This document shows positions 9,198 through 19,100 of a stretch of DNA of 64,000 bases, piece after piece. Each line of letters opens with the position of its first letter. Position 1 is the first letter of the stretch. Both the position numbers and the translations under genes were made by a program. The DNA comes from Bacteroidota bacterium (lineage in GTDB: Bacteria > Bacteroidota > Bacteroidia > Flavobacteriales > Weeksellaceae), in assembly GCA_018266955.1 (NCBI GenBank), contig JAFDZI010000039.1, positions 48,000 to 111,999 of the forward strand, read 5' to 3'. The notes under the pieces were generated by a model. It saw only the letters and a list, made by a program, of their open reading frames with translations, was not told where the DNA came from and did no database searches.

Positions 9198-10145
9198 ATG
9201 AACTGCAAACAATTTAATACAATTCCGTTGGAAGAAGTCCTCCAAAATCTCGGACACCTTCCAACAAAACAAAATGAAAAAGAAGCTTGGTTTCTGAGTC
9301 CTTTTTCCACAGAAAACCACGCCTCTTTTAAACTCGATAAAAGAAATAATGTTTGGTATCTCCATTCCGAAGGAATTGGCGGAAACAATATTGATTTTAT
9401 GATGAAATACCTGAAAGCTTCCGTAAAAGAAGTTTTAGAATGGGCGGAAAAACAGAATTTTTCTTCTTTTCAATCGCAAAAAGATTATCATTCAAAAAGT
9501 TCTAGCCTAAATTACCACATCACAGAAATTAAAGAACTTCAAAACGAAAATCTTAAAAGCTATCTTCATCAAAGAGGACTTTCAAAAGTAGTATATCCGT
9601 TAGTTAAAGAAATTCATTTTACCATTGGAGAAAAGAAACTCTACGCTATAGGTTTTGAAAATTTTTCTGGAGGTTGGGAACTTAGAAATTCATTTTACAA
9701 AGGTTCATTACAGAAGAAAGATATATCTGTCGTTAATCTCAATAATAATCTGGAAAAAAATAAAAATGTTGTAGTTTTTGAAGGATTTATAGACGCCTTG
9801 TCTTTTGTGGAGATGAAACCATTTTTTAACGGAGATTTGTTAGTGATGAATTCCGTTTCATTGTTGAATAGAACCAATGAATATTTAAAAAATTATTCAG
9901 AAATCCATTTATTTTTAGACAATGACAAAGCAGGAGAATTTTGCAAAAATGAAATTCTGAAATTATATCCCGAAGCCAAAAATCATTCTGAAATTTATGC
10001 TCTTCATAAAGATTTAAATGAATACTTCGTTTTCAGAAACAATACAAAAATCGAAAAACAACAGCAGGTAGAACTAAACCCCAAACAAGAACAGGAGGAA
10101 AGCGAAATCAATCAAGCTCATCAAACTTTCAGAAGAAATCGCTGA
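9198..10145 (+). CDS. Toprim-domain primase-like protein with degenerate zinc site
   Basis: The 315-residue protein has an N-terminal CHC2-primase-like region (about 1-85) and a Toprim domain (about 150-255). The Toprim acidic residues are present: Glu in VVFEGFIDAL near 195 and D.D in LFLDNDKAG near 241-243. In the N-terminal part the fold is recognisable (SPFSTENHASFK ... GIGGNNIDF), but the Cys/His zinc ligands of CHC2 are replaced, for example SPFS where CPFH is usual. The C-terminal tail is rich in Gln and Glu. It probably primes replication of the excised element; the ligand loss is common in mobile-element versions. Confidence 0.78.
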   Translation: MNCKQFNTIPLEEVLQNLGHLPTKQNEKEAWFLSPFSTENHASFKLDKRNNVWYLHSEGIGGNNIDFMMKYLKASVKEVLEWAEKQNFSSFQSQKDYHSKSSSLNYHITEIKELQNENLKSYLHQRGLSKVVYPLVKEIHFTIGEKKLYAIGFENFSGGWELRNSFYKGSLQKKDISVVNLNNNLEKNKNVVVFEGFIDALSFVEMKPFFNGDLLVMNSVSLLNRTNEYLKNYSEIHLFLDNDKAGEFCKNEILKLYPEAKNHSEIYALHKDLNEYFVFRNNTKIEKQQQVELNPKQEQEESEINQAHQTFRRNR

Positions 10146-10255
10146 TTATGCGTGTGCATATTTTTATCAACTATATGCAAAAGTTAGGAGCTCATTCGCA
10201 ACTTTGAAGGTCGATGCTCTCCCAACAAAGTTTCTTCTTCGCTCTGCGAGGCTTT

Positions 10256-10378
10256 AACCTGTATAAAATAGTACAAGGTTCAACTTTCTTAACCTATAAA
10301 AAATAATGCAAGGTCATTGTACAACCTGTATAAAATAGATACAGGTTTTTAGGTAACCTGAGTAAAAAAGATACAGGT
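10256..10378. repeat. Four tandem palindromic repeats upstream of the relaxase gene (candidate oriT or operator)
   Basis: Imperfect copies of AACCTGTAT-7 bp-ATACAGGTT start at 10256, 10291, 10323 and 10355 (period 32-35 bp). Copy 3 is a perfect 9-bp-arm dyad. The array ends 25 bp before the relaxase start. Another dyad, AACTTTG (10200-10206) with CAAAGTT (10226-10232), lies just upstream. Confidence 0.7.
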
Positions 10379-10403
10379 AAAATAATCATTAAATTTAAGA
10401 AAA

Positions 10404-11546
10404 ATGAAGACATCAATCAATTTCAAAGTGGCAAAATCTGATTCCGAAATTCATAATTTCAGAAAGAAATCATTTGACTATATTCGTAAGGATTTAACTC
10501 ATAAAAATGAATATTGGATGGAGCAAAAAATTGCAGACCGACTGTTAAAAATAGAAGCCTACTGCAAAGAAAAATCGGGCAGGAAATTACAAAAAAATGC
10601 AATGCCAGTTCGGGAAGCTGTTGTGGTTATTAAAGAAAATACCACGATGCAAGATTTGCACAACCTATCAAAAAGATTGGAGGAAGAATTAAAAGTCCGA
10701 GTTTTTCAAATTGCCATTCATAAAGATGAAGGTCATTATGATAAGGATTCAAAAGAATGGAGACCCAACTATCACGCTCATTTGGTTGCAGATTGGCAAG
10801 ATTTGCAAACAGGAAAAACCTTAAAACACCAATCGTTTCATTATTCTAAAATGCAGGATTTGGCGGCGGAATGTTTGGGAATGGAACGAGGAATTTCAGG
10901 TTCATTAACAAGATTGGAAGCGGTAGAATTTAAAATCAAGAAAAAGGAAGAAGATTTGAAAATTTTGGAAGAACGATACAGCCAAATGCAACAAGAGTTG
11001 GAATCTAAAAAATCAGAAGAGTTGATTGTAAAAGAAACCGATTTTCTAGGTTTTCAGAAAATAAAAATGGGTAAAACCATTGAGAACTACAAAAAGGCAA
11101 TCAAAACGAATAACATTCAACTTCTCAAAAATAAAACAGAACTAGAATCCAAAGAGAAACAAATTGCAGAACTGAAAACCAAAATTGAAAGTCTAAAAAA
11201 AGAAGTTTTCTTTTTCAAAAGCAAAAACTCTGCTCTCTTAACCAATGAAGCTGTTTTTGCTGTTGAAAAGAAAAAGTATTTGGATTCAGTAGAGAATATA
11301 CTTAAAAAAGCGATTCTACAAGAAAGTATAAAAATCCCGAATCTGCGAAATCTAAACGATACTGAAAGAAAAGATAAAATACTTCAGATAATAGAAAAAA
11401 TTTCAAAGGAAAATAACATTCCAGTTTCGGCTTTTGAGGAGGTTTTTGGGGATAAAAAGAAGAAAAATCATTTTTTTAGAATTTTGGAAGGAAGTAATGT
11501 ATTGGCAGATGATAATCTGAAGTTTATTAAGAAACTTGGAAGATAA
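10404..11546 (+). CDS. MobV/Pre-family relaxase (mobilization protein)
   Basis: The 380-residue protein contains the MobV metal-binding and catalytic region: FQIAIHKDEGH (about 101-111) and, after a short insertion, NYHAHLVADW (about 121-130). Together these provide the His and Asp/Glu cluster of the family. The C-terminal 200 residues are mostly charged coiled coil, as in Bacteroidota BmpH/MobA-type proteins. It would nick oriT and pilot the strand during transfer by a helper conjugation system. The tandem palindromes directly upstream are the best candidate for its target. Confidence 0.88.
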   Translation: MKTSINFKVAKSDSEIHNFRKKSFDYIRKDLTHKNEYWMEQKIADRLLKIEAYCKEKSGRKLQKNAMPVREAVVVIKENTTMQDLHNLSKRLEEELKVRVFQIAIHKDEGHYDKDSKEWRPNYHAHLVADWQDLQTGKTLKHQSFHYSKMQDLAAECLGMERGISGSLTRLEAVEFKIKKKEEDLKILEERYSQMQQELESKKSEELIVKETDFLGFQKIKMGKTIENYKKAIKTNNIQLLKNKTELESKEKQIAELKTKIESLKKEVFFFKSKNSALLTNEAVFAVEKKKYLDSVENILKKAILQESIKIPNLRNLNDTERKDKILQIIEKISKENNIPVSAFEEVFGDKKKKNHFFRILEGSNVLADDNLKFIKKLGR

Positions 11547-11632
11547 AATAAAATCATAAAAACAAAAAATAAAACAAAATGAAATTATTTGAAAATATCT
11601 AAAATTTGATTTTGAAATTAATTAAAGAAAAT

Positions 11633-11670
11633 GTTGTATATTTATCAATTAATGTTAATTAAATAACAAC
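11633..11670. promoter_or_regulatory. Inverted repeat before the XRE gene, candidate operator
   Basis: GTTGTATATTTA is followed, after an AT-rich spacer, by TTAAATAACAAC; the outer GTTGT (11633-11637) and ACAAC (11666-11670) pair exactly. It ends 2 bp before the GTG start of the HTH repressor, the usual place for autoregulation of a restriction-like operon. Confidence 0.45.
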
Positions 11671-11672
11671 TA

Positions 11673-11870
11673 GTGAAAATCAATAGATTAAAAGTTATTC
11701 TTGCTGAAAAAGAAAAAACTAATAAATGGTTAGCTGAGAAACTTGGCAAAAGCGAAGTAACTGTTTCCAGATGGGTAAGGAACGAAAATCAGCCATCTAT
11801 GGAGACTTTATTAGTTATTTCCAAATTATTAGATATAGATATTAAAGAACTTTTGAATTCGAGTAAATAA
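11673..11870 (+). CDS. XRE-family helix-turn-helix regulator of the defence operon
   Basis: The 65-residue protein starts at GTG (no ATG is available) and is essentially one Cro/CI HTH domain: KVILAEKEKTNKWLAEKLGK, SEVTVSRWVRNENQPS, then METLLVISKLLDIDIKELL. Its stop is one base from the helicase start, so it is the first gene of the defence operon. Small XRE proteins in this position act as controller (C-protein-like) or repressor proteins, delaying nuclease expression until methylation is complete; the role here is inference. The upstream dyad would be its operator. Confidence 0.8.
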   Translation: MKINRLKVILAEKEKTNKWLAEKLGKSEVTVSRWVRNENQPSMETLLVISKLLDIDIKELLNSSK

Positions 11871-11871
11871 T

Positions 11872-14800
11872 ATGAGTACTAATTTTTTTACAAATCAAGG
11901 TACCAATACTTTATACAATAAATTTGTAGGTGTATTTAGCCATATGCAGAATATTGAATATTTCAAATCTGTTATAGGTTACTTTAGAGCGTCTGGTTAT
12001 TTTGCTATACGTAAGCATTTCCCAGAAGATATAAAGGTTAAAATTATAGCTGGTATAAATGTAGATCCATTTATTGCATTAGCACAGAAACAAGGTTTGC
12101 TTTTAAATGTAAATGCCAAACACGCAAGAGATGCCTTTGTAGAATCTATACAAGAAGATATTGCTAATTCAAAATACGGAAAAGATGTTGAAGAAGGTAT
12201 TCTTCAATTAATTAATGATATTTCTAGTAAAAAAATTGAGATTAGAGCACATAATTCAAAAAAGCTTCATTCTAAATTTTATATTTTCCTTTCGCCTAAT
12301 TTTAATGAACACAATCCTAATGGATTAGTCATAATGGGCTCGTCAAATCTTACTGCACAAGGATTAGGATTAGAAGCAGTGGAATATAATTATGAAATGA
12401 ATGTAGAATTAAGAGATTTTGATAATGTTAATTTTGCAGATGTAGAATTTGAAAAATTATGGAAAGATAGCTCGCCAATTCTACCTGTAGATGCACCAGA
12501 ACTCATTAAAAAAACTTATTTAGAAATAAATCCTACACCATTTGAATTATATGTAAAGTTCTTAATAGAATTTTTTGGAAAAAATATAGAGTACGATCCT
12601 GATAGTATTAGTGATATTCCACTAAAGAAATTTAAGAAATTAAGTTATCAAATTGATGCTGTAAATCAGGGGTATGAATTATTGTTGAAACACAATGGTT
12701 TCTTTTTAGCAGATGTGGTAGGAACAGGTAAGACAGTAATGGCGGCATTATTAGCAAAAAAGTTTATCATCAATAATGGTGCAAAGACTAAAATTCTAAT
12801 AGTATATCCACCAACATTAGAAAAAAACTGGAAGAGTACTTTCAAAGAATTTAGAATTGATGAGAAATGTGATTTTATTACCAACGGTAGTCTAGATAAA
12901 ATTATCAATGAAGATGATCCTTTAATTTACAAAGAAAAATATGATTTGGTTTTGGTAGATGAAGCGCATAAATTTAGAAATAATGCAAGTCGTCAATTTC
13001 AAAATCTACAAATCATTTGCAAATCAGGGAGAGAAAATATTGGTAATATAGAAGGATTTGAAAAAAAGGTGGTCTTAATTTCTGCTACTCCGCTAAATAA
13101 TAGACCAGAAGATATTTATAATTTATTGCAAACATTTCAAGATGTAAGAAACAGTAATCTTAATGAACCAAATCTTCAGAAATTCTTTTATCCACATATT
13201 ATAAGATACAAACAACTTATAGGACAAACGCCATTAGATTTAGAAGGCATACAAGAGATATTTAACGACATAAGGGATAAAGTTGTAAAAGATATCACCA
13301 TTAGAAGAACACGTACAGATTTGTTAAAAAATGAACGTTATGCTAAAGATTTAGCTTCTCAAGGAGTTATATTCCCAAATGTTGTAGATCCATTTGCTAA
13401 TGAATATGAATTAAATCCAGAATTGGCGGAACTTTTTTTAGACACAGCAAACAGCATTATTGATAAAGATAAAATTGATTTTTACAGATATCAAGCAATT
13501 GCCTATTTAACAGATGAAGCCAATGATGGTTTATATCAAAGTGCATTAACTATTTCTCGGTCGTTAGCATATATCATGCAAACACAATTAATAAAACGAT
13601 TGGAAAGTAGTTTTTATGCTTTTAAAAAATCATTAAATAAAATTACTACTTCTACTTTGCATATGATAGAAATGTATGAGAGAGATAGTGTTTTTATTGC
13701 ACCAGATTTAGATATTACAGACTTATTAAATAAAGGTTATAGTGACGAAGAAATAGAATTGGAGATTCTAAAAATTGATGATGAAAAACCTAAGAATAAA
13801 AAATTCAAACAATCTGATTTTAAACCAGGCTTTATTGAAGGATTAAGAAAAGATTATGAAAATCTATCGGCTTTAAATGAGCGTTGGAAAAATGTTGATG
13901 ATCAAAATGATCCAAAGTGGAATGTTTTCTTTGAAATGTTAAATTCTGAATATTTTAATAAAGAAAAAAATGAATTGGGCAAACTCGTTATTTTTACTGA
14001 ATCTGCGGATACTCTTGATTATTTGACTGAAAGATTGAATAATGAAACACTGCATAGAGTTTTAAGCATCACTTCTAACAACCGAAATAAAATGTTTGAT
14101 GCGATACGAGAAAATTTTGATGCCAATTTCGAAGGTGCTTTCAGAAATGATTATGATATTATTTTAACCACTGATGTTTTAGCAGAAGGTATAAATTTGC
14201 ATAGAGCCAATGTTATTGTGAATTATGATACGCCGTGGAATCCTACAAAACTTATTCAAAGACTTGGGCGTATTAATCGTATTGGAACCAAAGCACGTTT
14301 TATTTATAACTATAATTTTTATCCTTCAGAACATGGGGATAAGAGAATTAATCTACGTCAAAAGTCTTTGGCTAAACTTCAAAGTAGCCACAGTACATTT
14401 GGTGAGGATAATAAGATTTATACGATAGAAGAAATCATCGAACAGTTTAAAATGTTTGAAGAAAAAGATGAAGAAAAAGATTTAAGAACTCAATATCTGG
14501 AATGGATTAGAAATTTTAGAGAAAAACATCCTGATGATTTTAGTAGAATCAGAAGAATGCCTTTAAAAGTAAGATGCATCAGAAATTCCAAAGAAAATAA
14601 TTCTTACAGTATTGCTTTTGTGAAGAATGGGGAACATAAAAATATTTATTTGAATAAAGAAAATAAATCATATTCACTTCCATTTGAGCAAGCAGTAAAG
14701 ATTTTTGAAGCGTCAAAAGATGAAGTTGGGATAAAAGAAATCCCTGAATTTCATTACGAGCAAATTAATAAAATTCTGAATCAATTTGAGAGTGATATTA

Positions 14801-15138
14801 CCACTCCAGAAATGATAGGCGGCGCAGAAGATAAAAAAGATGTAAGAACCAATAAGGCTTTAAATGACTTAATAAACTGGCTTTCTCTTGGCTTTATCAA
14901 AACTACAGAAGCAGTAAAAGCAGGTGAAAATTTATTACCATTGATTAAAAATGGCACTTATTCTAATCTTACCAACGAAGTTTATAAATTAAGAAACGAA
15001 ACAGACCCTATAAAAATAGAAAACGAAATTGTAAGATTGGCCAATAAATATACTTCTAAAATTCAAAGACCAACAAAAAAAGAAGTAGAACCTATAGAAC
15101 CTAAAATAATTATTTCAGAAACATTTATTAATGAATAA
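11872..15138 (+). CDS. PLD-nuclease/SNF2-type helicase fusion, defence-associated
   Basis: The 1088-residue protein fuses an N-terminal phospholipase-D-like nuclease to a superfamily-2 helicase. The PLD HKD half-motif is LHSKFYIFL near 131-139, with GSSNLTAQGL near 156-165. Helicase motifs are Walker A DVVGTGKT (about 280-287), DEAH (363-366), SATP (404-407) and QRLGRINRIG (about 796-805). Such fusions occur in restriction-like anti-phage systems beside adenine methylases. They probably translocate on and cut unmodified DNA; this is inference from the domains. The stop overlaps the DUF1016 start by 8 bp. Codon use is AT-rich, like the rest of the cargo. Confidence 0.85.
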   Translation: MSTNFFTNQGTNTLYNKFVGVFSHMQNIEYFKSVIGYFRASGYFAIRKHFPEDIKVKIIAGINVDPFIALAQKQGLLLNVNAKHARDAFVESIQEDIANSKYGKDVEEGILQLINDISSKKIEIRAHNSKKLHSKFYIFLSPNFNEHNPNGLVIMGSSNLTAQGLGLEAVEYNYEMNVELRDFDNVNFADVEFEKLWKDSSPILPVDAPELIKKTYLEINPTPFELYVKFLIEFFGKNIEYDPDSISDIPLKKFKKLSYQIDAVNQGYELLLKHNGFFLADVVGTGKTVMAALLAKKFIINNGAKTKILIVYPPTLEKNWKSTFKEFRIDEKCDFITNGSLDKIINEDDPLIYKEKYDLVLVDEAHKFRNNASRQFQNLQIICKSGRENIGNIEGFEKKVVLISATPLNNRPEDIYNLLQTFQDVRNSNLNEPNLQKFFYPHIIRYKQLIGQTPLDLEGIQEIFNDIRDKVVKDITIRRTRTDLLKNERYAKDLASQGVIFPNVVDPFANEYELNPELAELFLDTANSIIDKDKIDFYRYQAIAYLTDEANDGLYQSALTISRSLAYIMQTQLIKRLESSFYAFKKSLNKITTSTLHMIEMYERDSVFIAPDLDITDLLNKGYSDEEIELEILKIDDEKPKNKKFKQSDFKPGFIEGLRKDYENLSALNERWKNVDDQNDPKWNVFFEMLNSEYFNKEKNELGKLVIFTESADTLDYLTERLNNETLHRVLSITSNNRNKMFDAIRENFDANFEGAFRNDYDIILTTDVLAEGINLHRANVIVNYDTPWNPTKLIQRLGRINRIGTKARFIYNYNFYPSEHGDKRINLRQKSLAKLQSSHSTFGEDNKIYTIEEIIEQFKMFEEKDEEKDLRTQYLEWIRNFREKHPDDFSRIRRMPLKVRCIRNSKENNSYSIAFVKNGEHKNIYLNKENKSYSLPFEQAVKIFEASKDEVGIKEIPEFHYEQINKILNQFESDITTPEMIGGAEDKKDVRTNKALNDLINWLSLGFIKTTEAVKAGENLLPLIKNGTYSNLTNEVYKLRNETDPIKIENEIVRLANKYTSKIQRPTKKEVEPIEPKIIISETFINE

Positions 15139-16189
15139 TCTCACCAATAATAACACAACTGATTTTCAGAACATTTTACATTTAATTCAAGATGCTAAAA
15201 ACCGTGTATTTGTAAAAGCAAATACAGAATTGGTTTTGTTGTATTACAAGGTGGGTAAAATTGTTTCAGAGAAAGTAAAACTAGGATTTTGGGGTGATAA
15301 AACCGTACAAGAATTAGCCAATTTCATTCAATTAGAAGAGCCTCATCTTACAGGTTTTAGTCGTAGAGGATTGTACAGAATGAAGCAATTTTACGAAGTT
15401 TATTCGGGAGAAGAAATCGTGTCATCAGTAATGACACTATTACAAAAGTCAGAAAATGAAGCGGTTAAATTTGTGTCATTACTGATGACACAAATTAGTT
15501 GGACACATCACCTTATGTTAATTTCTAAAACAAAAAGAGCAGAGGAAACACTCTTTTATTTACAAAAAACAATAACAGAAAAACTAACCGTAAAACAGTT
15601 AGAGCGAGAAATAAATAGCAGTAGTTTTGAAAGAACCATGTTAGGTAACGAAATGATATCTAATTTATCTGCTCCTATAAATATACCTCAAAATTTCTTG
15701 AAGGATCCTTATATTTTTGAGTTTTTGGATTTACCAGACGGACACTCCGAAAAAGATTTTGAAAAAGCCATCATACTTAATTTCAAAAATTTTATTCTCG
15801 AAATTGGTAAAGGTTTTACCTACATGGGAAATCAATATAAATTGCAAGTGGGCAATAGAGATTTTTATACAGATTTATTGTTTTACCATAGAGACTTGCA
15901 ATGTTTGGTATTATTTGAATTAAAGATACAAGACTTTGAACCCGAATTTCTAGGCAAATTAAATTTCTATTTAGAAGCTTTGGATAGAGATGTGAAACGC
16001 CCACACGAAAAACAAAGCATTGGTATTTTGCTTTGCAAAGGAAAAGATACAGAAGTGGTAGAATATGCATTGGCACGCAATACAAGTCCTGCATTAATAG
16101 CCGAATATGAAACCAAACTCATTGATAAAAAAATATTATCTCACAAACTCAATCAACTAGTTACCATTTTAAATAAAGAAGAAGAATAA
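15131..16189 (+). CDS. DUF1016 (YhcG-like) PD-(D/E)XK nuclease-domain protein
   Basis: The 352-residue protein has the DUF1016 N-terminal domain (about 10-145, including GFSRRGLYRMKQFYEVY) and a C-terminal PD-(D/E)XK nuclease-like domain. There GNRDFYTDLLFYH supplies the Asp and LVLFELK the E-x-K. It overlaps the helicase by 8 bp and the methylase by 1 bp (TAATG), so all three are translationally coupled. Compared with the second DUF1016 protein in this window (58737-59762), it has about 18 extra residues after EEIVSS. These are encoded by two 19-bp palindromes that are inverted copies of each other. Its biochemical role in restriction loci is not settled. Confidence 0.85.
   Translation: MNNLTNNNTTDFQNILHLIQDAKNRVFVKANTELVLLYYKVGKIVSEKVKLGFWGDKTVQELANFIQLEEPHLTGFSRRGLYRMKQFYEVYSGEEIVSSVMTLLQKSENEAVKFVSLLMTQISWTHHLMLISKTKRAEETLFYLQKTITEKLTVKQLEREINSSSFERTMLGNEMISNLSAPINIPQNFLKDPYIFEFLDLPDGHSEKDFEKAIILNFKNFILEIGKGFTYMGNQYKLQVGNRDFYTDLLFYHRDLQCLVLFELKIQDFEPEFLGKLNFYLEALDRDVKRPHEKQSIGILLCKGKDTEVVEYALARNTSPALIAEYETKLIDKKILSHKLNQLVTILNKEEE
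15419..15491. repeat. Two inverted 19-bp palindromes inside the DUF1016 coding region
   Basis: GTGTCATCAGTAATGACAC (15419-15437) and its exact reverse complement GTGTCATTACTGATGACAC (15473-15491) are separated by 35 bp. Each is also internally palindromic (GTGTCAT/ATGACAC). They keep the frame open and encode the short insertion between the N-terminal and TQISWTHH segments. Confidence 0.85.
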
Positions 16190-19100
16190 TGACTGTTACA
16201 GAAATTAGACAAATTTTAGAAAGTCCTTATGATAGAAGCATCTGGAAAAACTTTCTACAAACACAGTTTACCAATAATAAACTCAATGCAGAAGACCGTA
16301 AAATTTCTTTATCTGATAATCCCATTAGCAAAGAATGTGTTAGTTTAGGATTTTACGAAATTGACGATTATACTAAAATTGGAATTTTTGAAATAGAACT
16401 TTCCCCAAAAGTAAACCTTGCCAGAAATAGAGTACAATTAAGAAATCTACTAAAAGACATCACCAAGCAGATGGCAGGTGCTATGGTGGTTTTTGTACAA
16501 GGTGAACAATGGCGTTTCAGCTACATCAGCAAAAGAAAATTTCACAATAAAGAGACCAATACCATAGAAGACAAAGAAACCGCACCCAAACGTTATACTT
16601 ATCTTTTTGGTAAAGGTGAAAAAGCTTTAACTGCCGCTCAAAACTTTGACAAACTCATCCAAAAGCAAAAAGGAAACCTTTATGATTTACTTTCTTTGGA
16701 CGATTTTGAAGATGCTTTCTCTGTAGAAAAATTAGGAAAAGAATTTTTCAAAAACTACAAAGAAATTTATGAAGATTTTGTAGAATATATTACAGGTTAC
16801 CGCTATGTAAAGAAAGGTAGCAAGTGGACTAAAACCCAAGTTCACGAACCACATTTTGATTTTCACGACATCTTTAAAGGCGATTCTAAAGCCGTAAGAG
16901 ATTACTTTAAAAGAATGATGGGGCGTATCGTATTTCTATATTTTATCCAAAAGAAAGGTTGGATGGCAGTTCCCAAAAATGAAAATTGGGACAAAGGAAA
17001 TCCAGATTATCTGTATCAACTTTTTAAAAACGCTCAATACAAAGAACTTTTTTATAGTGATTATTTAGTACCCTTGTTTTTTGATACTTTGAGTAATGAA
17101 AAATCAGAAGATGAAAACAACGACCTTCGCTTTCCTTACCTTAATGGAGGATTGTTTGATAAATCACAAGATTTTCTGTATGATAAATTGGCTTTACCTT
17201 CTGCTATTTTCGACAAGCTTTTTGATACCTTCAATCGGTACAACTTTACCATTTACGAAGATGCTCCAGATGAACATACTGTAGCGGTAGATCCTGAAAT
17301 GTTGGGGCATATTTTTGAAAATTTGCTAGAAGATAACAAAGACAAAGGCGCTTTCTACACCCCAAAAGAAATTGTACATTATATGTGCAAAGAAAGTTTG
17401 AAAGCGTATCTTTTGGCAAAAGAAGATTTGGATGCCACAGAAAATAGCATTGCACAATCTGCTTTAGAAAATATTATTTTGCAACAAGAATTAAGCAAAG
17501 ACGAAATAAAGTATGCAGACAAATACGCCTACAAAATTATAGATGCTTTAGACCACGTCAAGATTTGTGACCCTGCCATTGGTTCTGGTGCATTTCCTAT
17601 GGGATTGCTGCAAGAGATTTTTAATGCACAAGTCTATTTACAAGAACTAAAAGGTTTTACCAAAGCCAAAAGCGATGCCGAAATCAAAAAACACATTATA
17701 GAAGAAAGTATTTATGGTGTAGATATAGACGAAGGTGCGGTAGATATTGCCCGTTTGCGTTTTTGGTTAAGCTTGGTGGTAGATGAACCCAAACCACAAC
17801 CTTTACCCAACCTTTCTTTTAAAATTGTCTGTGCTAATACCTTGATACCATTAGGAAAACCTAAAGGCGATTTAGGATTAACCAACGAAATTGCAGACCA
17901 AATAGAAGCCATAAGAGAAGACTATTTTACCGCCAACAAAGATGCCAAAAAACATCTGGAAATGCAGTTTAGAAATCTGCAAAATAAACTGTGGACTACC
18001 GCAAAAGAATGGGCAACAGCAGCAGATGTAGAAATTTATAAAAAAATAAGTGAGTTTAATCCCTTTGCAGACAAAAGCTGCTCTTGGTTTGATCCTTGGT
18101 GGATGTTTGGTGTAAAAGACGGCTTTGATATTGTGATTGGAAATCCGCCGTATGTTTTTGCTAGAGGAAATAGTTTTACAAAAGAAGAAAAAAAATTCTT
18201 TTATGAGAATTATAAATTAGCAAGTTATCAAATTAATATATATCCTATATTTATTGAAAAAGGCGATAAACTTTTAAAAGATAGAGGAGTATTATCTTAT
18301 ATTATACCTAATAATTGGCTTACATTAAACACTAACAAAGATTTAAGAGAATTAATATTATCTAAATCCAATATTAGTATTGTTAATTTTTATGCTAAAG
18401 TATTTGAAAATGCAAGTGTTGATAGTTCAATAGTGCTCTATTCTAAAAGTAAAACATCTAATCCAAAAATTAAATTATTTGAGTATGAAAAAGATTTTAT
18501 TTTAATAAAAGAAGAACAGACTAATTATTTTCTTAATAAGCCTGATTTTATTATCAATATTGAAAGTTTAAAAGACAATACATTTTGGGAAATTTTAGAG
18601 CAAATTGAAGATAAATCAAATCAATTGAAGGATTTTGTACTTATTAAAACAGGATTAAAGGCTTATCAAAAAGGAAAAGGAAATCCAAAACAATCTGATT
18701 TTGAAAAAGATAATAGAATTTTTCATAGCAAAGAAGCTTTAAATTCTGAATATTTAAAATATTTACAAGGAAAAGATGTAAAAAGATATTCAATTGAATG
18801 GAGTGGAGAATATTTGAAATATGGAAAACATTTAGCAGAGCCTAGAAATAATTTTGATTTATTTTCGGCGGAAAGAATTTTGGTAAGGCAAATTCCTTCT
18901 AAACCTCCTTATTGTATTAATGCGTGTTTTGTAGAAGAAACTTTATTGAATGATATAAATTCGATGAATATTATCAATTTCAACGCTAACCCAAAATATA
19001 TTTTATCTATTTTAAATTCTAAATTGATTTCGTTTTGGTTTGTGCATAAGTTTGGTAAAATGCAAAGAGGTATATTCCCTCAATTCAAAATTAATGAGCT

